From Candidatus Fermentibacterota bacterium (GTDB lineage: Bacteria > Fermentibacterota > Fermentibacteria > Fermentibacterales > JCC-6): 10,003 bases of DNA. Every line of letters begins with the position of its first letter. Position 1 is the stretch's first letter. The position numbers were made by a program, and so were the translations under genes. Shown here one piece after another: positions 1 through 6,329 of the stretch. The stretch spans positions 1 through 10,003 of the forward strand of contig JAUWJE010000047.1 in assembly GCA_030607835.1 (NCBI GenBank). Direction: 5' to 3'. The notes under the pieces are model-generated. The model was given only the letters and a program-made list of their open reading frames with translations, had not been told where the DNA came from and did not search any database.

Positions 1-834
1 GAAGGCCCATATAAAGAGAATGTCCGGAGTTTTTCCCACCGCCTGCCATGCTATCAGAATGAACATTCCCATTATTCCGGCTCTCACAGTTGAGGCTCTG
101 GCACCGGCAAGGAAGACATAGCTGCACATAAGAAGGATCGTTATGAATACGGACAACCATGTCTTCCCGAATAGTCGCCTGGCGATAATGAGGATTATTG
201 CACATATGATTCCAACATGAAGACCAGATACAGCAAGAAGATGTGAAGCCCCTGTCATTTCAAAAAGATTTCGCGTTTGCGTGGAAATAGTTCCTCGCTC
301 TCCGGCAAGAAGCGCGGAAACAAGCGAACTTGTCTCCCTGGAAGGAAGCTTTTCTCTCCACCTTTTGCAGATTACTCTTCTTATCCGATTCTGCGCAGAA
401 TTAGACTGGATTGTGCTGAATGACCAGCTCTCAAGGAAATCACCTCGCAAGGAACCCAAAACCAGAACAGAATCCCCTCTTCTGACTGATTGAGCCAGTT
501 CTTTGTCTGATGACCAAACCTGCCTGCCGGAATCAATTAATAGAAGGGCTCCGCGGGATGTTGTTGTCTCTACTCTGCAACTCCAGACTCCTCCCCTGGC
601 TGATTCAGGATTCTCTACATTAAGTTCTCGCAAATGGTTATTATTCCAGTATAATCCAACAAGGAGTGAGGAAGCGCATAAAAACAGCATCCCATATCTT
701 CGATAACCTGCGATTACCGCGATTAATCCGATGACTGCAGGAATAATCCATAATGGATACTCAACTCTCAAAGGAAGATAGTATCCCAGGAGGAATAGAG
801 AAGTGAGCGAAAATAGCAGTTTTCCTAATTCCAT
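1..834 (-). CDS. comEC: ComEC/Rec2-family DNA internalization protein, N-terminal part (gene continues past the left edge)
   Basis: ComEC/Rec2 is the inner-membrane channel that passes single-stranded DNA into the cytoplasm during natural transformation. The visible 278 codons read without a stop from ATG at 834. Residues about 5-22, 28-44 and 49-63 are hydrophobic and probably cross the membrane. Residues about 75-160 form a soluble segment like the N-terminal ComEC (DUF4131-type) domain. The Competence domain then begins: ALLAGERG near 174-181, and the diagnostic GASHLLAVSGLHVG at 195-208, with further hydrophobic helices and an AGARASTVRAGIMG stretch beyond. An in-frame stop lies three codons upstream of the ATG, so this is the only ATG start; no strong Shine-Dalgarno precedes it. 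The 5' end overlaps the divergent methyltransferase gene by 32 bp. The C-terminal part, including any metallo-beta-lactamase domain, lies outside the window, so whether the protein is full length cannot be judged. Confidence 0.9.
   Translation of the reverse strand, partial: MELGKLLFSLTSLFLLGYYLPLRVEYPLWIIPAVIGLIAVIAGYRRYGMLFLCASSLLVGLYWNNNHLRELNVENPESARGGVWSCRVETTTSRGALLLIDSGRQVWSSDKELAQSVRRGDSVLVLGSLRGDFLESWSFSTIQSNSAQNRIRRVICKRWREKLPSRETSSLVSALLAGERGTISTQTRNLFEMTGASHLLAVSGLHVGIICAIILIIARRLFGKTWLSVFITILLMCSYVFLAGARASTVRAGIMGMFILIAWQAVGKTPDILFIWAF
788..793 (+). promoter_or_regulatory. Shine-Dalgarno AGGAGG that fixes a GTG start for the methyltransferase gene
   Basis: A consensus AGGAGG sits 9 nt before GTG at 803. 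The next in-frame start, ATG at 833, has no purine-rich sequence in front of it. The site lies inside the comEC coding region on the opposite strand. Confidence 0.75.
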
Positions 835-1342
835 GATACATCAAGTTTACTCAGAATCTCTATACAGTTCAAGGGGGATGCCCATTTTTATACTGGATAA
901 TTTCAGAAGTGCCTTCAATGTGGGTTCAGTTTTCAGATCGGTAGAGTCAATTTCACCCGCAGCCATATTTCTGACAGGTACATGCTGCAGACCGGGAAAC
1001 AGAAAGCTCAGCCATACTTCCAGGGGAACCTTTGCATCAATCCCGTGGAGATACTTCAGTGAAATTGAAGAAGCCGCGCAGTGGGTGAAAAATACCGGTC
1101 GCACGCTCATAGCTGTTGAAAATACACCCGACGCGATACCATTCTGGGAAGCGTCATTTGATCTATCCTCAGCTTTTCTGTTTGGAAATGAAGCAGATGG
1201 AGTGAATCAAAATGTTGCGAATATTGCTGATTTGCGAATATATTATCCCCAGTCAGGAACTAGGAAATGCATAAATGTCTCAAGCACTGCTGCGATTATT
1301 GCATCTGAGATTCAGAGAAGGAGAATGAATGTCAATCCCTAA
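803..1342 (+). CDS. SpoU/TrmH-family SAM-dependent RNA 2'-O-ribose methyltransferase
   Basis: This SPOUT-class enzyme should transfer a methyl group from S-adenosylmethionine to a ribose 2'-OH in tRNA or rRNA. All three family motifs are visible in 179 residues. Motif 1 is LDNFRSAFNVGSVFRSVES at 31-49 (N39, G41, R45). Motif 2 is AFLFGNEADGV at 124-134. Motif 3 is the SAM-knot segment from Y148 to S160, ending CINVSSTAA. Motif 3 is slightly atypical, with Cys-Ile where SL of SLNVS is usual. The protein is about the length of a bare catalytic domain, without the N-terminal RNA-binding extension of RlmB/TsnR types. In my memory the LDNxRSxxNVGSVFR motif is typical of Bacteroidota members. The GTG start is chosen on the AGGAGG at 788. 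The 3' end overlaps the ferredoxin gene by 14 bp, so the two are probably co-transcribed. The target nucleotide cannot be told from sequence. Confidence 0.9.
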   Translation: MSENSSFPNSMIHQVYSESLYSSRGMPIFILDNFRSAFNVGSVFRSVESISPAAIFLTGTCCRPGNRKLSHTSRGTFASIPWRYFSEIEEAAQWVKNTGRTLIAVENTPDAIPFWEASFDLSSAFLFGNEADGVNQNVANIADLRIYYPQSGTRKCINVSSTAAIIASEIQRRRMNVNP

Positions 1343-1835
1343 AGCAAAGGGTATAAAACACGTACTTCTGATACTATTGATTGTGTCAGCTGTTCTTGCC
1401 GGGAAATGGATCTATCAGGTTGATCCTGATCTTTGCAACGGTTGTGCAGCATGTATCCACTGGTGCAACGAAGACGCACTCTATATGTATGGCGGCAATG
1501 CTGTCATAGATCCTGAGCTCTGTAACGGTTGTGGTATTTGTGCAGGCTATTGCCCCAAAGATGCTATTTACATAGTATGGTATGAGAGTATTGAAGAATC
1601 GGAATCATCCGTTTCCCCGATGTATGGTCCAAATCCGACACACGGTCCTGTTTACATCGAAGGTGTTCAACCCGGAACGGATATTCGCGTGCTGGATATA
1701 TCCGGAAGATTGATTGCCTCAACCGGAACAGATCCTGACGGCTTCGCACTTCTTGATCTCTCAGGAAGCGCCTCGGGAATTTACTGTATAATGCTTGGTG
1801 AAGAGATCATGGGTGAGATAACACTGATGAAATAA
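1329..1835 (+). CDS. Exported 2x[4Fe-4S] ferredoxin-domain protein with a type IX (Por)-like C-terminal sorting tail
   Basis: This is a 168-residue protein in three parts. Residues 1-24 look like a Sec signal peptide: lysines at 6, 8 and 10, a Leu/Ile/Val core at 12-20 and a possible cleavage after VLA-24. There is no twin arginine. Residues 30-84 are a bacterial ferredoxin fold with two CxxCxxCxxxC motifs, at C36/39/42/46 and C65/68/71/75, enough for two [4Fe-4S] clusters. Residues about 96-168 resemble the type A Por/type IX sorting domain: PNPTHGPVYI near 101-110, then IRVLDISGRLIAS at 119-131, LLDLSGSASGIYCIML at 141-156 and a final ITLMK. The start ATG follows AAGGAG by 5 nt, and the gene overlaps the methyltransferase by 14 bp. 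I infer an electron carrier or cluster protein outside the cytoplasm, perhaps at the cell surface. Without a partner gene here, the redox partner is unknown. Membrane anchoring through an uncleaved signal is possible. Confidence 0.85.
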   Translation: MSIPKAKGIKHVLLILLIVSAVLAGKWIYQVDPDLCNGCAACIHWCNEDALYMYGGNAVIDPELCNGCGICAGYCPKDAIYIVWYESIEESESSVSPMYGPNPTHGPVYIEGVQPGTDIRVLDISGRLIASTGTDPDGFALLDLSGSASGIYCIMLGEEIMGEITLMK

Positions 1836-1904
1836 CGTCAGAAGTGCCACCCACTAATAAAAGTGACAAGTAATGACAACACTATATAAATTCAAAGCTC
1901 AATA

Positions 1905-4900
1905 CTATTTCTTGTCCAGAGTGTTCCGAACCTTTTGTGCCAGCATCTGAACTGAATAAGGTTTTTGAATAAAATTGACACCTTCATCCAGAGTACCACT
2001 GTGTATAATATGATTATCAGTATAGCCCGAAGTAAAAATAATCAAAAGCTCCGGATACAGACTCTTCAGAGCTGCGGCCAATTCTTTACCGTTCATTACG
2101 GGCATTACTATATCCGTGATGAGTAAATCAATCTTAACATTCTTATTCCTTGTTAATTCAAAAGCAATTTTACCGTTAGAAGCTTCGAAAACATTGTAGC
2201 CCAATTCTTCCAAGACCGAACAAGCAAAATATCGGACTCCCTCATCGTCTTCAGCAACCAGTATAGTCTCGTTCCCTGCAAATTTATCTTCACTCGTTTC
2301 CTCGGTGACAGCAGGAACTTTTTCCTCCTCGGTGGAAGGCCAGTAGATTTTTATGGTGGTGCCTTGTCCCTGTTCGCTGTAAACATAAATATCACCACGG
2401 TTTTGTTTCACTATCCCATAAACGGTAGCCAGGCCAAGACCCGTGCCCTGGTTTAATTCTTTTGTAGTAAAGAAAGGTTCGAATATCCTGTTCTTTGTTT
2501 CCTCATCCATACCGATACCGTTATCACTTACAGATATAATGATATGTAAACCTGTTTGGCTTCCCACATGCTTTGAGACATAGTATTCATCAAGGTAAAC
2601 CTGGTCGGTTTCAATCGTGATTTTCTTCTGGATAGTCAGATCAGTCTTTTGATTAATGGCGTCCCTGGCATTTACTATCAAATTCACTAAAATTTGCTCG
2701 ATTTGCGATTGATCGGCTTTAATAAGAGAAATATCCTGAATAAGACCTATCTCCATGCTAATATCTTCCCCTATGAGACGGCGCATCATTTTATCTAATT
2801 CAGAAATCAATACCTTTATATTAATGATTTTGGGTTCTGTAATCTGTTTCCGGCTAAATGCCAATAGCTGCCTTGTTAAATTCTCCGCTTTTCTTCCGGC
2901 ATCTAGAATCGAAACAATATTATTATGCAAAGGATGGTTTTCTTTACATTTTTCTAAGGTCATTTCAGCATGACCATTAATTACTGTAAGGAGATTGTTA
3001 AAATCATGTGCTATGCCGCCGGCCAGTCTACCAATCGATTCCATTCTTTGTGCCTGACGGAGTTGTAATTCCAGACTTTTACGTTCTGTGATGTCGTGCA
3101 AAATGCCCTGGAAGGCAATACCATCTTTATATTTAATACGTGAAGTTGATATCTCCACCTCTATTTCTTTGCCCTCCTTTGAGATGGCCGTAAACTCGTA
3201 TATTTGTGCAGGTTCTTCTCCAACTATCAAGCGCCTGTTTCTTTCTCGAATGAGCTCCCTGCTTTTTGGCGCCACCAGGCTCATAAGGCGAAATTCAGGC
3301 ATATTGACATCTTCTAAAGTCAATCCGAAAATATCCTGAAATTTTTCATTAATTATCTCAAACTCATTATTATATATTAGGTATATAGCATCATTGGATT
3401 GTTGTATTAAATTCCGGTATTTTTCTTCACTTTCCCTCAAAGTCTGTTCAGCCTGCCTGCGTTCGCTGATATCTCTTACATTTCCCTGTAATCCAATTGG
3501 TTTACCCTTGTCATTTAACAACACTCTGCCGGAAATTTCTACCGGTACTAATTCTCCTTTCTTATTCATCAATTTCGACTCAAATAAAGCGTATGGATTC
3601 TTTTTGTAATTCTTTATAGTGGCCATTGCTACACCAACTATTCTAAAGAATTCTTTTCGAGACGTATACTGGAATAACCGTGTTCCCATAACTTCTTCAG
3701 GGTAAAATCCCAGCACATTATAAATAGATGGACTCATGTACAAGAATTTTAATTTTAAATCCATCTGGAAGATAAAATCAACAGTATTTTCTGCTATAAG
3801 CCGATATTTTCTTTCACTTTCCCTCATTGCCTCCTCTGCCTGTCTGTGTTCAGTGACATTGCGGCTGAAAAGCGCAAATCCAACTAATTTCCCATCATGA
3901 TCGAGTATGCCGGTAACATGCGATTCAAGATACCGCACACCTTCGTCTGTTTGCTGTTCAAGCGAATAACGGTACTCGCCAGTACTTCGCACGATCTCTA
4001 TAGCTTGTTCGAGCCTTTCAGGCGACACATTCTCACGGGTGTGCATCTCCATTACAGTTCTGCCTATAACTTCCTCTGCTGTGTATCCAAAGAATTTCTC
4101 AGCCATTGGGTTGTAAAAGGTTATGCGAAGATCCAGATCTGTAGTTGCGATAGCCATATCAGCGGCAGATCTTAAGATATTGTCCAGCATTACGGTTTTG
4201 TCGGCGAGGCCTTCCTCCGCTTGTCTGCGTCCGGTGATATCACGAAGGATGCCTGTTGCCTGCCATTCATTGTTGATTCTCATCGCGCTAATAGATAGCT
4301 CTACGGGAAATTCCGTTCCGTCTTTTCTGTTTCCCGTAACCTCAATCGTCTTATTAATCACTTTTCCCTCACCAGTTTCAAAGAAATGCTGCATCCCTTT
4401 GAGAGCATCCTGCCAGTGCCGTTCAGGAACGATTAATCTATGCAGATCATTACCCAGTGCTTCTTCTACCGAATAACCAAATATTCTTTCTGCCGCAGCA
4501 TTCCAAAAAGTGATTTTACCACCTTTACCAAGGCAAAGTACAGCATCATTTGCTGTAAGAGCTAATATGCGATATCGTTCTTCACTATCTCGTAAATCTT
4601 TGAGAAATAAGAGGCTGCTCAAGGCATCAGCCATTCTGTGTCCTATTTCTTTGAACAGGTATTTTTCTTCTTCCGACCATATCCGAGCGTGTGAGCACTG
4701 GTGCATTCCGAAATCCCAGGGTTTTCCAAGTTTTGGATAAATAGCCATCTGCATCTGAGACTTAACCGAGAACTGCCTGGCGACATCCGGTATCAACTTC
4801 CCTGTATTCGGATCATCTATAACCGGATCCTCGGAATCCAAAGCCTCCTGCAGAACATTCGCGATTTCGGGAGTCATTGGAATATCCTTGCCAATGGTTT

Positions 4901-5252
4901 TGGCACCAGGATACTCAGGTTGGGTGCGCTCCATTGGAACTTTCCAGTACTGGGCATGAGGATCGCAGGGGAAAACAAGCCAGGCTCGATCACAATTAAA
5001 GATCGAAAGCATCTCATCAAGAACATCGCTCATCATTTGTTCAATGCTTGTTGACTCTTGAATGAGCAGGTTAATTCTCTTCATGTATTTCTGGAAGTTA
5101 AGGCGGGACAAGCATTCTTTCTCTGCTTGCTTATATTTTGCTTCCAAAGTCTTGAATTCAGAGATTAATAGTCGCGACTTCTCTAATTCTTTTATGAGTT
5201 GTTCTTTGGTTTTATTCTGGTCTCCCACACTGCTCCGTTCGTCACCCAGCAA
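1905..5252 (-). CDS. Soluble hybrid sensor histidine kinase: GAF, four PAS, HisKA, HATPase_c and receiver domains
   Basis: A 1115-residue two-component kinase with no membrane segment, so a cytoplasmic sensor. Domains in order: coiled coil about 14-60; GAF-like about 65-220, with a PMERTQPEYPGA stretch at 106-117; PAS at about 225-345, 350-470, 477-600 and 607-727, joined by repeated RRQAEExLRESExKYR-type linkers; HisKA with phospho-acceptor H749 (GIAHDFNN); HATPase with N-box N857/N861, SDNGIGM at 909-915, FFTT at 927-930 and GTGLGL at 936-941; receiver about 995-1112 with E1001/D1002/D1003, phospho-acceptor D1047, T1074 and K1097. All key residues are present, so kinase and receiver should both work. 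No partner regulator lies nearby. The longest frame starts with TTG at 5252 behind a weak GGGG; GTG at 5228, 4 nt after GGAG, is an alternative, so the N-terminus is unsure. The signal sensed is unknown. The 3' half of the gene is clearly more AT-rich than the 5' part. Confidence 0.93.
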   Translation of the reverse strand: MLGDERSSVGDQNKTKEQLIKELEKSRLLISEFKTLEAKYKQAEKECLSRLNFQKYMKRINLLIQESTSIEQMMSDVLDEMLSIFNCDRAWLVFPCDPHAQYWKVPMERTQPEYPGAKTIGKDIPMTPEIANVLQEALDSEDPVIDDPNTGKLIPDVARQFSVKSQMQMAIYPKLGKPWDFGMHQCSHARIWSEEEKYLFKEIGHRMADALSSLLFLKDLRDSEERYRILALTANDAVLCLGKGGKITFWNAAAERIFGYSVEEALGNDLHRLIVPERHWQDALKGMQHFFETGEGKVINKTIEVTGNRKDGTEFPVELSISAMRINNEWQATGILRDITGRRQAEEGLADKTVMLDNILRSAADMAIATTDLDLRITFYNPMAEKFFGYTAEEVIGRTVMEMHTRENVSPERLEQAIEIVRSTGEYRYSLEQQTDEGVRYLESHVTGILDHDGKLVGFALFSRNVTEHRQAEEAMRESERKYRLIAENTVDFIFQMDLKLKFLYMSPSIYNVLGFYPEEVMGTRLFQYTSRKEFFRIVGVAMATIKNYKKNPYALFESKLMNKKGELVPVEISGRVLLNDKGKPIGLQGNVRDISERRQAEQTLRESEEKYRNLIQQSNDAIYLIYNNEFEIINEKFQDIFGLTLEDVNMPEFRLMSLVAPKSRELIRERNRRLIVGEEPAQIYEFTAISKEGKEIEVEISTSRIKYKDGIAFQGILHDITERKSLELQLRQAQRMESIGRLAGGIAHDFNNLLTVINGHAEMTLEKCKENHPLHNNIVSILDAGRKAENLTRQLLAFSRKQITEPKIINIKVLISELDKMMRRLIGEDISMEIGLIQDISLIKADQSQIEQILVNLIVNARDAINQKTDLTIQKKITIETDQVYLDEYYVSKHVGSQTGLHIIISVSDNGIGMDEETKNRIFEPFFTTKELNQGTGLGLATVYGIVKQNRGDIYVYSEQGQGTTIKIYWPSTEEEKVPAVTEETSEDKFAGNETILVAEDDEGVRYFACSVLEELGYNVFEASNGKIAFELTRNKNVKIDLLITDIVMPVMNGKELAAALKSLYPELLIIFTSGYTDNHIIHSGTLDEGVNFIQKPYSVQMLAQKVRNTLDKK
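3414..3859 (-). repeat. Two 59-bp diverged copies of the inter-PAS linker sequence inside the kinase gene
   Basis: Positions 3801-3859 and 3414-3472 align without gaps at 45 of 59 bases by my hand count. They encode the linkers before PAS3 (HRQAEEAMRESERKYR) and before PAS4 (RRQAEQTLRESEEKYR). Such linkers are conserved by function, so some similarity is expected. At the DNA level the match is also good enough to allow recombination between PAS modules. The 3801-3859 copy lies at the point where base composition changes. Confidence 0.6.
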
Positions 5253-5472
5253 ATAGAAACCCCAGCACCAAACTAAATATACAAACTATCCGCACATACT
5301 GGAATGAGATTCTATAAAACCACACACACCAATATTACTGCGTTACCATCTTGGTGGGTAGGTCTGAGTTTCGATGTATTAAGAGAACGTTCAGCATTCA
5401 CTCATGCTTGACAGGACAAATATGCCACGCGTATTCCCGAGTCAGACAGAGTAATGAAAGCCAAGCCCTCCT

Positions 5473-5504
5473 GTTACTGGGTTCGAATCCAGTCAGGGGT
5501 GACA
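5473..5504 (+). pseudogene. tRNA-like 3' fragment (T-arm plus acceptor strand), closest to tRNA-Asn
   Basis: The segment contains GTTCGAATCC at 5481-5490, the canonical T-loop/B-box sequence, flanked by ACTGG (5476-5480) and CCAGT (5489-5493), which can pair. CAGGGGTGACA follows, in the place of an acceptor 3' strand and tail. From memory, bacterial tRNA-Asn genes often end GTTACTGGTTCGAATCCAGT followed by a G-rich acceptor strand. This copy matches with one extra G in the stem/loop (8-nt instead of 7-nt loop) and an imperfect CCA-like end. No D-arm, anticodon arm or matching 5' acceptor strand is found at the right distance upstream, so it is not a functional tRNA. It may be a relic of an integration site or of a deleted tRNA gene. 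Confidence 0.45.
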
Positions 5505-5526
5505 GTATACCGCTCTTCAAGTCTAT

Positions 5527-5557
5527 TTGACTGGCAATTCCACAGGCTCCATATTAT
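5527..5557 (+). promoter_or_regulatory. Possible sigma-70-type promoter for the secreted-protein locus
   Basis: TTGACT at 5527-5532 resembles a -35 box. TATTAT at 5552-5557 resembles a -10 box, with a long 19-bp spacer; CATATT at 5550-5555 would give 17 bp. Transcription would start near 5563-5566 and leave a leader of about 35 nt before ATG 5599. The call rests only on this resemblance. Confidence 0.3.
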
Positions 5558-5598
5558 CAACATGCAATAGGATGCATCAATGTAAAAGGATGTGAATA

Positions 5599-5694
5599 AT
5601 GCTGTATTTAACATGCCTGATCACTTCAGCTCTACTGTTCAGCATAGAAATTGGCAGTAGTGAGGTGCCGGGATCGGAACCCTTCGGCTGTTGA
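5599..5694 (+). pseudogene. Signal-peptide-like 5' part of a secreted-protein gene, ended by an in-frame TGA
   Basis: ATG at 5599 follows AAAGGA (5585-5590) by 8 nt, a good ribosome binding site. It opens 31 codons: a hydrophobic Leu/Ile-rich stretch of about 15 residues, then the polar IGSSEVPGSEPFGC, then TGA at 5692-5694. The hydrophobic stretch looks like a secretion signal but lacks the usual N-terminal Lys/Arg. The frame is exactly that of the ORF beginning at 5704, and only GGT GAT CAG separates the TGA from its ATG. One base change (for example TGA back to CGA, Arg) would join the two into a 203-codon secreted protein. I therefore read this as the 5' part of a gene broken by a nonsense mutation. 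A translated leader peptide coupled to the next ORF is the alternative. Confidence 0.55.
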
Positions 5695-5703
5695 GGTGAT
5701 CAG

Positions 5704-6210
5704 ATGCACTGTCTGGAGATGGTGCTTGATGATGAGATTGGACAGCCATACACGATCAGGAGCATTGGTTTCAGGAGATCCGAAATACCAGGCTCCGAAG
5801 ATTATGCGACCCTCTACAATCTGGAGATACATGCTGGATTGACAGATTTGAACTCACTCGTTTCAGTATACAATGACAATTACATTCCCGGTTCTCGTAC
5901 GATGCTACTTCAGGCAGATACCCTTGTTGTAGGAGCTCCGGTTGGTGAGTGGTACTTCATTGACCTGGATATTCCTTACGAATACGATAACCTGCACAAC
6001 CTTCTCTTGGAGTTTGAGACGGACGGGCTTGACTGGGAGCAGTACCTGTACATGTGGCCTACGGATGAATACAGGATGGTTAGAGGGCATCCCGGTGTTC
6101 CCACTGGATACAGATTCAAGAGATGTAACCACATGATACTTTCAGATAATCTGTCAGAATTTAAGGTGTGTACGTTCGGTACGATCAAGCGGATGTTCTC
6201 ATTAGACTGA
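5704..6210 (+). CDS. Beta-rich protein of a secreted family, separated from its signal peptide by an in-frame TGA
   Basis: The 168 residues are rich in aromatic, Asp and beta-prone residues and have no signal peptide of their own. Segments YTIRSIGFR (16-24), LYNLEIHAGLTDLNSLVSVYNDNY (37-60, shown in two parts here only by position), GEWYFIDLDIPYEYDN (81-96) and NLLLEFETDG (99-108) recall extracellular beta-sandwich modules that I associate with secreted proteins of Fermentibacteria-like candidate phyla. In those proteins the module follows a signal peptide directly and often ends in a type IX sorting tail, which is absent here. This likeness is from memory. ATG 5704 is preceded by GAGGTGAT at 5693-5700, a strong Shine-Dalgarno that overlaps the upstream TGA, so re-initiation would be efficient. 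The product would then remain in the cytoplasm, which suggests a decaying gene. No catalytic motif is visible and the function is unknown. Confidence 0.55.
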   Translation: MHCLEMVLDDEIGQPYTIRSIGFRRSEIPGSEDYATLYNLEIHAGLTDLNSLVSVYNDNYIPGSRTMLLQADTLVVGAPVGEWYFIDLDIPYEYDNLHNLLLEFETDGLDWEQYLYMWPTDEYRMVRGHPGVPTGYRFKRCNHMILSDNLSEFKVCTFGTIKRMFSLD

Positions 6211-6329
6211 TCTGACGTACTCCCTCCCCTTTTGCTCTAATGATTGAATAATCACTACTGACCAGGAAGTGAGCAGATAGAGAAGTAGAAGTTTAGTATA
6301 ACCAGGGAAGCTGCTTCTCCAGATGTAAA

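Larger units (their letters stand above)
5253..5598. other. Gene-free 346-bp stretch between the kinase and the secreted-protein locus
   Basis: I see no coding region here on either strand. It holds the upstream region of the minus-strand kinase (about 5253-5340, AT-rich, with no convincing promoter that I can assign), a tRNA-like 3' fragment at 5473-5504, a possible plus-strand promoter at 5527-5557, and the ribosome binding site AAAGGA at 5585-5590 for the ORF at 5599. Positions 5340-5470 show nothing I can name. Confidence 0.6.

Noticed and set aside
723..754. A promoter for the methyltransferase gene inside comEC (TTAATC ... CATAAT).
   Set aside because: The spacer is 20 bp and both boxes are poor matches, so the call would not be supported.
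847..1110. An 87-codon open frame on the minus strand opposite the methyltransferase.
   Set aside because: It lies entirely within the well-supported methyltransferase gene, shows no recognizable motif and is best explained as a shadow frame.
1836..1904. An intrinsic terminator between the ferredoxin and kinase genes.
   Set aside because: The only dyad is 4 bp (CACT/AGTG) and no T run follows on either strand.
4560..5060. The GAF-like domain as a phytochrome-type chromophore-binding domain, because of the CSH near residues 186-188.
   Set aside because: The surrounding MHQCSHARIWSEEE does not match the phytochrome Cys-His pocket context, and there is no PHY domain after it.
5340..5510. A complete tRNA gene ending at about 5504.
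   Set aside because: No 5' acceptor strand complementary to CAGGGGT, no D-arm and no anticodon arm occur at the needed distances; the T-loop is also 8 nt instead of 7.
5692..5694. Selenocysteine at the in-frame TGA (it directly follows a Cys codon).
   Set aside because: Downstream I find only a weak 4-5 bp dyad (CAGA...TCTG around 5701-5715), without a convincing bacterial SECIS stem-loop, and the protein family resembled is not a redox family.
5692..5694. A reassigned genetic code with UGA as a sense codon.
   Set aside because: The polA and GT9 genes end in TGA at family-appropriate C-termini, so TGA is a stop in this genome.
6211..6329. A third copy of the 43-bp repeat upstream of the two clear ones.
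   Set aside because: Only scattered matches (CTCTAA, ATCACTACTG, CAGGAA) without the GTTCTAAAAG core or constant spacing.
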